Shown here piece after piece: positions 43,828 through 53,076 of a stretch of 64,000 bases of DNA. The stretch is taken from the NCBI GenBank assembly GCA_977006965.1, contig OZ345352.1, positions 1,984,001 through 2,048,000 on the forward strand, written 5' to 3'. Each line of letters starts with the position of its first letter. Position 1 is the first letter of the stretch. A program made the translations under genes and the position numbers. The notes below the pieces were generated by a model. That model did not search any database, was not told where the DNA came from, and saw only the letters and a list, made by a program, of their open reading frames with translations. The stretch is from Phymatolithon calcareum. Its lineage: Eukaryota; Rhodophyta; Florideophyceae; Hapalidiales.

Positions 43828-44021
43828 AAAGTGGTCGAGACCAAGCACCAACAATCCCGTAGAGGACTGAAATAGGACTACTTTGAGTCCTGAGTTTTCC
43901 CGTCCGCCATTCTGGTGGACGTTTTGTGAGCTACACAAAGGTAGGTAGCATCAGAGGAAGCCTTGCCCATATCTTCGGAAGTCTGTGGGGCTTTTAAATA
44001 AACTTGAAAGGAAAAAAAAAA
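43828..44021 (+). mobile_element. LINE-A 3' tail insertion, inverted relative to 42534-43458
   Basis: Perfect 14-bp duplications AGTATTGTCTATGG at 43814-43827 and 44022-44035. The insert is essentially identical to the reverse complement of 42534-42722, giving a ~185-bp inverted pair about 1.1 kb apart. Confidence 0.85.
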
Positions 44022-44284
44022 AGTATTGTCTATGGGGCTTTTTTAAAAGCCCCACAGATATTTAACGAAGAATCTATGTAACAGCAGGGACACAGGAATA
44101 CGGGATGATGAAAATTTTCAAATCCGCTACGATCCCGGTAGCGCCGAGGCCCAGTGCATGGGATAGCGGATATAGTATAGACTCTAACAGCATATATGTC
44201 GTTCAAATTTCGCGCGTTTTTCGCCAGCTTGGGTGCAGTGTTTAGCTTTTTTCTTCCTTCAGATCGGATTATGCCCGCAAGAGA

Positions 44285-44575
44285 AGTTTTTATTCAAGTT
44301 TATTTAAAAGCCCCACACACTTCCGAAGATATGGGTAAGGCTTCCTCTGATGCTACCTCATTTTTGCAGCTCACGAAACGCCCGCGGGAATGGCGGAGGG
44401 GAAAACTCAGGATTCAAGGTAATCCTGTGTAGGGAGAAACCGCATGAATTACTCAAATTCGTGAACAATGAGGGGTTGCTTGACAATCCCAGATGTTAAC
44501 TTTAGTTAACGTCTTCTGACATAAAGAAAGAAAGAAAGGTAATCCTATCCCAGTCCTCTACGGGGTTGTTGGTGC
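44285..44575 (-). mobile_element. LINE-A 3' tail carrying a SINE-like insert
   Basis: Starts with poly-T, TTTATTTAAAAGCCCCACAC, and follows the LINE-A 3' region to GGGGTTGTTGGTGC. It is split by the insert 44427-44535. Confidence 0.6.
44427..44535 (+). mobile_element. 109-bp SINE-like insertion with (AAAG)n tail
   Basis: AAGGTAATCCT flanks it at 44416-44426 and 44536-44546. The undisturbed LINE-A tail at 42665-42680 has one such site. The insert ends ATAAAGAAAGAAAG and contains the hairpin GTTAACTTTAGTTAAC. No other copy is evident in the window. Confidence 0.65.
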
Positions 44576-44798
44576 ATCGCAAGAGAATTGTTATAATATG
44601 AAAATCAAAATATACCTAAATCGCCCTTTCTCTTCCGTACTCTGGCTGCAGCGAGAAAGAGCTAACCTCTGAGATGAAGTTGGAAATCGATAGATCGGGA
44701 GGTTCCGAAGCCATTGGTACTATTTCTATTCTATGGAGTAAATAGCAGATTTGATACTTTTTCGAGCGCCGTATTAAGAAGGCCATCTTGTCCCGGCT

Positions 44799-45448
44799 TT
44801 TAAGTCTCGCCAGCGCACAGATGAGGAGAATGAACCAGGCTGAAAGGTTCTCGTTAAGCTTGGTAACACGGAGGAAGTTCCTGGAGCTTTCAGAGGAATA
44901 CGGGGGAAGAGAAGATGATCTGGAAGACGTATCAAAGGACATTGGGTATCTCGGGAAAGAGGAACACTTTAAAGAAGCTCTGAAACAACCGGAAGAAGGT
45001 ATGGTGTCAAAAAAGCGACGCTTACAACCAACAGTCAAAGTCTGGTAGTTGGAAGAAGAGGTCCGGACAGTTGAAATTCCGATCGGCGTACCGAACGACC
45101 TACCAGGAGTGCTATACTGTATATAAGGGACAGAGCTGCGAGGATGAGATGCCTGAGAGTCATTCTCAACAGAGTTGCTTTGTGGAGAAAATTCACTCTG
45201 GCGAAGTACTTTGGGACTGGTGCTGTGGTGGAGCATATCGTGTTGCAACGTATACTACGGTCTATGAAGATGGACCAAGAAACGAAATATGAATGCAAAA
45301 GACTTACTCGGGCCCTCCCAGGGAGAGAAATTCTGATTAAGGAGATTAGAAGGAGAGTAGAGAGATTAGTATGGAAAACAGAGAGAAGCTGCGCTGTTAC
45401 TCAAATTGAGGCTTTGGGAGTTTTTAAAATAAATCAACATATATCCCC
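44799..45448 (+). mobile_element. LINE-B 3' fragment
   Basis: TGTCCCGGCT duplications at 44789-44798 and 45449-45458. Encodes the C-terminal domain in two frames (44788-45048 and 45144-45467), broken by a TAG at about 45046 and a small indel. Very similar to 11425-12060 inside LINE-A2, so the two belong to one LINE-B subfamily. Confidence 0.75.
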
Positions 45449-45458
45449 TGTCCCGGCT

Positions 45459-46500
45459 GTTACATGAATTCTTAGTTAAAAATAAACTTGAATTATAAAA
45501 AAAGTATTGTTGACATAATGTTCCTACCCCGGTACCGCGGTACAGTTCTGTAGAGTAGCGTTAGCCGGTCCGTAAAGAGGAAGCAAGAAATGTCGCAGTA
45601 ACAGGAATTTGTCTAAGTGCCGAATACTAGCAATATTATTATTGCCTGTACTGCGTTGTGGGATCATGGTTACGTATTCGCTTGGTAGGTCATAATATTT
45701 TTTGGAGTACTTTAGCAATACCCTATACCTGTAGATGATTACACACAACAAGTTCGTTGCGCTAGCGAGCGCAGGGATGGGTATAAATTGCGCAGGCGAC
45801 TAGCATCAGAGCGAGACGGGGACACAAGGAGATAAACAGACAACAGAAAAGGTCCTGCAGGTCAGAAAATCCATTCTCCGAAAGAAGACTGAAAGTCTAA
45901 CGAATGCCGCATAAGGAAACGGCCGAGATCTCTTACCCTTCACATTGTGGAAGGGGACTTAAGACGTAGAACCAGAGGGTGACGTCCTATGTTATGGCGA
46001 TGAAATTGGTACCGACGTCCATTGCAAGGCAGTGATCGATTAATCGACAATGGCCACAGCTATACCGACAAGAAATGACTCATTTATATCGCCCACGGTC
46101 CGAGATGCCCGATTGCAACGGACCCGGAAATATGAAAGCACCGTCTCCCAACAGCTGGCTGGCAGACGAATTCTGGCGCGGCCGGGAGAGCTTTTTTCTT
46201 CAACCAATCGGGAAAGGCCTCTGGAAGAAAATGTACTACAGCTTCCTGACTCATATCTTTGCAAAGGACGGACAAAGGGAAAAGAAATGAACCGTTGAGG
46301 CTCTTCTTCTAGAGCGGGACGGCCCACTGTCAGCTGACTTAAACATATCGACCGACATATTTAAAAAAGCTACCAACTCTTCACCTGTAAGTAATAGGGT
46401 GTCACGCCGGCTGTTGCTTCGTTGTCCCAATGCCGTCGCTATTCCTCTTGTGGCTCTGCAACGCAAATCTTGCGACGCGATAGTCATGCTGCTAGTAGTA
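45459..46500 (+). other. Unassigned stretch with a possible promoter
   Basis: A TATAAATTGCG box lies at about 45781. The frame 46050-46298 (82 codons, MATAIPTRND...) is open and contains VLQLPDS followed by a basic end, a faint echo of VLELPES, but lacks the proline run and the GRR box. I do not call it a family member. Overlapping frames on both strands are equally long. Confidence 0.2.
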
Positions 46501-48440
46501 GGGGATATTTGATGATTTGAGAGCTTTCAAAGAGTCACCTTGGAGTAACGGGAGAAGCTCTTACAATATTCTCTAAGCTAAAGTCCTCTGCCTACTCAAA
46601 TCGTTCTTGATTCGTAATTCTCTCCCAACAAGAGCTCCTGTGAGTCTCTTGCACTCCACGGTAATCCCAAAGTATGCACCCGATACTGATTTTCGTCACG
46701 GGGGTGCTCGGTGAAATGTCAACCTTAGACACATTAAACGTGCCGTTCTTTCTCTTATGTAAAGGATACCTCGTAGCTTGCTTACACTTGGAATCTTCAT
46801 TACTCTGCCTTCTTCTTCCTTTTACCATTCCTTAATTATTTCTTCTCTCCTCCTCTTCGTGAAAGATCACTCCTGGGCTTTCTGAGCGGCTTGTTGCAAG
46901 TCTTCATAAATCTTGAGATACTCAATGTCCTTCGCTTCTTCCCTTGTTTCCTCATCTCTTCCAGAGTACTCTTCTGTTTCTTCAAGGCTCTTTATGTGAC
47001 TTACCAGGCTTAATGCAAACATTTTAGCTTGATGCCGTCTCCTCATCTTTGGTGGTCCCAGCCGGCACAGAACTCGAATTCGGTCCCGGCGGTGCTCAGC
47101 AAATTTTCCTAAAACGTTGTCCTAGAAAAAGCCCTCTGTCTCCAAAGCAGAAAAATGGAAAAAAGGCCTATCCAGCACTCCAAAGTGACACTGCCGTCGC
47201 ACTTGTGCTTCAAGTCGAGGAGGTATAGGACCATGGGCATAAAGTGATCATTCGGCAAGTTTCCGCCTATGAGCACCCCTAAGCTCATAGAACAGACACG
47301 GCAAACTGGAAGTAATTCTCTCCAATATATTAAGACAGGGTTATCGAAAAACAAGCTATCACTGGAGGAATTACCATGTTCCAGGCAGTCAAAGTGTCTG
47401 CAGATGCGTTGGTAACTTTTAATTAGAAATCTACAATTCTTCTTCTTCTGCCGACTCGATTGCCGAGAGCAATTGATTTGTCATTGGATTCACGTGTAGA
47501 AAATACTCACATTTCGGGGCTATTAGCGACTTAAAGATCCTGATACATGTCTCCGGTTTGAATCCTCGAACAATAACTCCAAGCTCCCGAAGCTTAATTA
47601 CGTATCCTTCACCATTTCGAACTCCTGCTATACGCGTGTCGTCCGTAAAACACTTTTTCTTAATGCTTACCCCAAGATACGAGAGCCTCTGGGCTTGATG
47701 CAGTTCTCATCCCTCCAAGAAAAAAGTGTGCTTCTGCATCCCTTTGTACTTAAGGACTTCGCTTTTTCCTGGTTTTATGTTCCACTTCATGCCATTTTCG
47801 CTTGCCCAGATGGTCGTTATATCAAGAAGTTTTTCATTCTTTGTCCTGTCTTCGCTTGAAGCTGAACATCATCTGCAACAATTGCGCTGCGCTGTCTGAG
47901 GAGTTTCTGTCTGTCTTGGAGACGGCTTCAGCCAATTTGTCCAAGAATATATTGTATAGACATATACTAAGACGGGAGTCTTGAGGCACTCCTCGGTCAA
48001 TGATACACAGCGTTCAGCCGACGTGACCCAGGATGGTTTTAACAGGTATGAACCCATCCTTGCCGCCTTATTGAGTATAGCCCTTGGTACACTTTCCTAT
48101 GCTTTTAGTAGGATTTATTAAACGCTCTCAGTAACACTCGTTAGACTGTAAGGGAGATGCGTTTCAGTTGCTACAGCCTTGTAGCATAGTATAACATTCA
48201 TATATGCTTCTTCCGCAATCTTGTATATCGTGGCCCTAGCTGCAAAAACCCACATCGGACGGATGTGGGAAAAGCTTAGAGTCCTCTATGCGCTCAGCAC
48301 ACTTTCCTATGCTGCGGATAAGTCGAGAACTGCCACGAAAGGCTGACACTTTATCATTGTGCTTTATGCCCGGAGTATAGCGAGATATGTGCTTCTGTCT
48401 TTCCGAAAACCTAGCTGAACCTTGTTGAAGTGGTATTTCT
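46501..48440 (-). mobile_element. LINE-B, long degraded copy with a nested LINE-C piece
   Basis: The 3' end (GGGGATATTTGATGATTTGA) is at the left. The C-terminal domain, thumb (around 47690, matching QAWRLSYLGIS), the RT catalytic region near 47870 and the palm and fingers to about 48420 are recognisable in broken frames. A LINE-C fragment interrupts it at about 47144-47440. No clear target duplication was found at the outer ends. Confidence 0.6.
47144..47440 (+). mobile_element. LINE-C 3' fragment within LINE-B
   Basis: The codons around 47190-47290 match PHLLFKSRRHRTLAIKWSFG of LINE-C in degraded form, and the end GGTAACTTTTAATTAGAAAT is the LINE-C tail. The flanking LINE-B resumes at CTGCCGACTCGATTGCCGAG. 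A target duplication could not be read. Confidence 0.5.
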
Positions 48441-48472
48441 AGCGTATGTACAAGAGAAGAAGAAAAGTAGAT

Positions 48473-48800
48473 TTTTATTTAAATGCGACCAACGCATCTG
48501 CTGACGCTTGGGGCAACTTTCCTAGTGCCAAGAGGTTTTGACTGGATTCTGTCGGAAGAAGAGTTGCATTTTTTGATGGTGAAACACGATTCAGTGGGGT
48601 ATAAAAACCCAACTCTTGTCTCCTTCGGGACCTCAAGGAGGAAAATTACTCCCCTCACCTGCGGCACGCGGTGATTTCAGGTTGCGAGCAGTCCTTACTT
48701 TTCCACAATCTCAAACTTGGTTAAGAGCTTTTCTATTGATTGCTTAGTCCAAGCGCTGTCCTCTTTGGAGAAGCTGTGCTTTGCGACGCCATTTAACGAC
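48473..48800 (-). mobile_element. LINE-C 3' fragment
   Basis: GTAGATTTTTATTTAAATGC at the left is the tail. The minus-strand frame ending at 48695 carries KHSFSKEDSAWTKQSIEKLL, matching the LINE-C C-terminus. The remainder of that frame (48800-49042) is not recognisable. Confidence 0.6.
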
Positions 48801-49269
48801 CAGCATAGAGCCATGTTGCTTGCTACCCCATTGTAATTCACACTTACCCTGTAAAAATGAACTGACAAGTGACTAGTGCGTTGAGTGAGTGCATTTAACT
48901 TGAGCCTGGTGAAATATGGGTACTTATACTGTCCTGGGCAAACAGACAGAAGACCGGGAAAAACTCTTCTTATCGCAGTAGCAACTTTCCGTGAAAGGTG
49001 AGCAGGTATCAAGAGGGTCACATACGCATACGTTGCAAACAATTCAGATGGTGTCCTAACATTACCAAACTACGGAGAAAACGCGCTGTGTACCTTTAGT
49101 CATATACACCGGCGCATATTAGACACTCTTTGAATGCTTTGAATACGCGAACCGCGATTCTAAAACGGTAAGCGGACACGCGTTCCGATGTGCGCTTAGT
49201 TGAAGACACGCCGCTAAGCCCACGGTGAAATCATGAGAGGTTTGTGAACATCGAAAACTTTATTTCCTC

Positions 49270-49700
49270 AATTCCCGCTCATGGCCTGAAGTTCGACATC
49301 GTCAGCAAAGAATTGTGATGGACAGTTAGCGTTTGCAAATGTATACATGATTACATTTTAGAATCACGGACTAAGTTGAGACCCTTGAGGAACTCCCCGA
49401 GCAACGATCCACCATTTTCTTGTCCCATCTCCTCTTCCGGAAATCAAGCCCTGTTTCTCCTAGGTGAGGCGTTGGGAGCTTTTAAATAAATCATTACATA
49501 TCCCCTCCTCTCTCGCCAGCGTGACCCACGAAGGTTTCAAGAGGTATGCTAAAATCCTTGTTATTTAGTCCGGTAGTTTTTTCTTGAGTCCCTTTATGAG
49601 GATATCTCTTTGAAGCCTGTCGCGTGCTACGGACTGGTCAAGAATAGCTGCCAAAGGACGATCATGAAATAAGCGTATGCAATTGTTTGGTTGTTTATTT
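49270..49700 (-). mobile_element. LINE reverse transcriptase scraps
   Basis: On the minus strand 49350-49270 encodes SQFFADDVELQ, an RT catalytic box. 49465-49500 holds the plus-strand LINE-B tail GGGAGCTTTTAAATAAATCA. 49500-49680 resembles the LINE-B region around the TSAG and DKTVP-like palm codons. All are short and rearranged. Confidence 0.4.
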
Positions 49701-49975
49701 GAAAGCCCTTTTAAACACTCCTAAGACTGTACGGGAGCAGCTTTTCGTAACTTGTTCATTCTAGTATATCGCCTGGTCCCTAATACAGGGACTCGTCGTT
49801 CTCCATATTGTCAATTATATTGAAGCTGTATAGAAGTATGGAGTCTAATGCCTTTTCCGTTCTTAACATTTCTCCGGAGTCCAGTTCGTACTTTTGTTAT
49901 GTTCATGCGTATGGTCTCCATCTGGCGCTCTGCTGCCGATCCGAATGTATTCGATAATGTATATAAACTACTTTC
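49700..49975 (-). mobile_element. LINE-A2 3' fragment
   Basis: The minus strand encodes a degraded LRTEKALDS...NMENDESLY end and the tail CTTAGGAGTG...AATAAACAACC, matching 13230-13480. Confidence 0.6.
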
Positions 49976-49984
49976 TCACAGCTG

Positions 49985-50480
49985 ATGGTGTTCGCAAGGA
50001 AGTGCTTTATAGCCAAATTACCTTCTACTTAAATTACGATGGGGCATTATTTCTGCTAGGTAATTAGGAAACCACTCCTTCTCTGCCTGCCGCTCGAAAT
50101 ACGATTCAATTCCATCTGGAGCAAACGCAGTGGTTCCACGATCCGAGAGTCCACGTGGACGGCCAGAACATTTGGACTCTTTTCTTCACCGCTATCTTAT
50201 CTTCGTTATGAAAGAAACGTACGTACTTCCTTTGTTTCAGACAGATGAGGGACACCGTTGCAAGATATTTGAGTTAGACAAAGTGTACGTTATTCAATAT
50301 CAAGGAAGCCTCTGAGATTATACTTGATTGAAGCCATTCTGGGTATTCGCGTCCCTATCTCCCGCGAGTTCTGCCGCATATCACTGCAAGATGACAACCC
50401 GTGTGTCTTCGCGGTACGTGATTCAATTCTTGTGTCTGACAGGAAAATACACTCACCCATTTATATATGTTAGCAGTGTA
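49985..50480 (+). repeat. Partial, deleted copy of the array unit
   Basis: 49995-50110 resembles 34140-34245 (start of unit VI), while 50320-50440 resembles 38175-38270 (its far end), including the ILG...CR coding block. The central part with the TATA box and microprotein gene is missing. Confidence 0.4.
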
Positions 50481-51194
50481 TCCACCAAGCGTCACCGTTT
50501 CGCCTTCATAGCTTCATCTCCACGCCAATAGCGCCCCGGTGCTGGTATATGATAATGTCTCTAGTTTCCCTCCTCTGAAGGTCCTGGATTCCGAAAAATT
50601 CTCTTGAATAGTGTGCAATGCATAAGGGAATGTTCCACCGTGGAACTTCCACGGTAGATTCATGTTTATTTTCCAAGTGTAATCCTTCCACGCTCTTTGT
50701 TGTCGCCCAGAGACTAAGAGCGGCCGTCGGAGACATCAATGCTTCGCTGGCCACAAAGGAACGAAAAAGCGCCACTTCAATAAAATACACTGGCTGAAGT
50801 GCAGCTAGGAACAGAGCCACGAATGAAGTCTATGAATTTATTAACTCACTGTAGCTTATAATCATGCTACTCATGATCATAAAGATATAGTTAGAGGCTT
50901 TTGTGGTAGTAGCATGAACAGGTCCGCGTCCACCGTACAAAACCCATATCGACGAGAGCAAAAGACTGTGAGAATAGCATGACAACAATTCAAGTATTAA
51001 GCGAAGAGCGAGAGGAAGTCAATGCCAGCAGGGATGAGAGCAGATATACAACGGTCGTAAAAAGGAAGTCATTGATTCTACCAAATTGCGATGACAAGCA
51101 GTCAACCTGTACAATGCACGCGAAGAGAAGCGGGTCGAAAACATTGGTCCCGAGCGATGTCATGAACAGAAGTGAAACCCAGTGTGCAGGAACT
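50481..51194. other. No supported gene
   Basis: Frames of up to ~129 codons overlap on both strands without motifs. A short inverted pair (TTCCACCGTGGAACTTCCACGG) lies near 50635-50656. Confidence 0.25.
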
Positions 51195-51341
51195 TCACCG
51201 GCGACGACCGCTGTCGCGCACATTACCCGGGAGCATTGGATTCATTGGAGGGACAGACGGGGAAGGAAGCGGGCGGACACGACGAGGATTGGTCGGCACG
51301 TGGATGCCGCGAGGTTGGCGCGGTGGAGTGGTTCCTGGCAT
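51195..51341 (-). CDS. 48-codon proline/arginine-rich microprotein
   Basis: ATG at 51341 is the first ATG after a TATAAAGGGCG box about 220 bp upstream; TGA is at 51195-51197. The product (48 residues) starts MPGTTPPRQPRG and ends with SVPPMNPMLPGNVRDSGRRR. The end matches repeats inside the 20615-20944 protein (SVPPMNQGLPKN and MHPPLPGNLRDRR). It can also be aligned with the array family core: PP, two to three residues, LP, two residues, V, x, D, x, GRR. Two longer frames overlap it (plus 51182-51565, minus 51633-51223) but neither has a relative in the window. Very basic; no signal peptide. Function is unknown. Confidence 0.5.
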   Translation of the reverse strand: MPGTTPPRQPRGIHVPTNPRRVRPLPSPSVPPMNPMLPGNVRDSGRRR

Positions 51342-51553
51342 TCTCCTGCTCGGCAAAATCTTTCGTAGTACTTATGGGTGAGCGGATCCCAATGGAAAAT
51401 GAACGTATTTGCAATTTCGCAAAGCGAGAGAAGATGGCGGCAATCCGGAGAAGTTTCTGCGGTCCAGAAGAAAGCCTCACGGGACGAGTAAGTTGTTCAG
51501 TTACCGAAAGAGATGCGGCGAGTACGGCGAAATTCTTCCGCCAGAGCGCACAT

Positions 51554-51564
51554 CGCCCTTTATA
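51554..51564 (-). promoter_or_regulatory. Candidate TATA box upstream of the 51-kb microprotein
   Basis: Minus-strand TATAAAGGGCG, with the next ~210 bp free of ATG until the microprotein start except for one ATG within 15 bp of the box, which would lie before a normal start site. Confidence 0.4.
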
Positions 51565-52743
51565 GTTTGGCGCGCATTGCGAACGTGACGTCAGGCCAGC
51601 AGGGATAGAGAGCTGTGACCAGTCTGCGAACACCTGTAGCGCGAAAAATAGTACAGCATTGTCGACCCCACCCGGTAGACGTGTATGTCAAGAGCCCGAG
51701 ACACAACTGTGACATCACAGAAATGTTTAGATAGCTTCCGTAGCGCTGCAAGCGCTCAGAATAGCTCCGACGGAAATCATGACAAGTGCGAAACGGATAC
51801 AGCCGGGCAGAGGGCAGGAGCACTGTGCTCGAAGTTGGCGCCGGATGTCCGGCAGAGCAATAGGGTGGTATGCCATCGCGAAAACTGACGTTACGTTTTG
51901 TGTCCATTTTGTACCCAAATGTTTATGGATTGTTCAAATAATACAGGTGCAATTGCATATTAGTGATAATTGTCGTTCAATAATTTCTGATATTCGAGTT
52001 GCATTTCCATTTCTTTTTTCAAACGTTTCTGGATACCTTTCCTGCATGAGGACTATGGCATTCCTCGGGTCCTTAAAATTCGGCCCCCAGCTTCTTCTAA
52101 TCTTGAGAAGAAATATGCAGCAAATTCCAGAATCCTTGAGTCTGGTAATACGATGTGCATTTGCCTTCTAAGACTTTGGAGAGCCTTCTCAATGATCTCT
52201 GGATGCTCCTCGTCTAATTTGTTCTTGACCACCAAACATCAATAAATTTCTCCATGACGCTCAAAATGTGTGCTCCACCTGACTTAACTCTTGATATGTC
52301 ATTACACTTCCTGTAGCGCTCGATAATGCACTGGGAAAACCTTTACGTGTATGACAATCTTTATTATGAAGATGGTCGGGTTGGTTGTGTTGGTCGTTCA
52401 GGCCACAGAACTAACTTGAATTTACAGGGCGTTCGGACTGGAAGTATTTCTACGAAATGGTGGCAGATACGTTTTATTTGTCTTCGGAGAGCTGCGAGCT
52501 CTTGGAGCTTCTGCTTGCTGGAAGAACTCCAGAGGGCATCGCAACTAAACTGTTTGGAAAGTGGGTAGGGCGGAACTGGAGAAAACTAATGGAGTTATGT
52601 CAAAGAGAACCATGGGAGCTCCACCGACAGCCCCCTGGTCTCAAAGTTAACACGCAGACGTTGGAAAGGCTGCGAAAGAGACAAGCGACAGTGGAGCAGA
52701 GCTGCATCGTTCAAATTTCTGACCTATCGCCGAGTACATCCTA
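51565..52743. other. No supported gene
   Basis: A plus-strand frame at 52457-52744 (95 codons) is Leu/Arg-rich and without a recognised domain; others are shorter. No paralogue was found in the window. Confidence 0.25.
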
Positions 52744-52887
52744 GGGGATATTTGATGATTTTATTTTTGAGAGCTCCCAAAGCCTCATCTTGGAGTAACG
52801 GGGCAGCTCTTGCATAATCTCTACGCTAAAGTCATCTGGCTGCTCAAAACGTTCTTGATTCGTAATTCTCTCCCAACAAGAGCTCCT
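52744..52887 (-). mobile_element. LINE-B 3' end, left part split by LINE-A
   Basis: Tail and 3' untranslated region of a LINE-B whose upstream part is at 58340-58690. The two halves join at CCCAACAAGAGCTCCT, the duplicated target of the full-length LINE-A. The same joined sequence occurs unbroken at 46600-46640. Confidence 0.8.
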
Positions 52888-53076
52888 TTTTTTTATTTTT
52901 TATTGCAATTTTTTTTAAAGCCCCGCAGTCATACGAATATACGGGCAGGGCTTCCTCAGGTGCTGCCCTCGCTAGGGCGGCTCTACTCTTATGTCTGGCA
53001 TTCTATCTGGGACCCTAGCATGTGTTCGGTTGTTTTGATTGCTCTTCGTAACAGTTTCGAGGCGTCGCTTCTTCTT

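Noticed and set aside
44616-45248. A 210-codon minus-strand gene.
   Set aside because: It is antisense to a LINE-B fragment (44799-45448); the equivalent antisense frame also appears opposite 11385-11930, so it is a shadow.
46050-46298. A further microprotein family member (VLQLPDS).
   Set aside because: It lacks the proline run, the D-x-G-R-R box and the family length, and the TATA-like box is ~270 bp away; a seven-residue resemblance can be chance.
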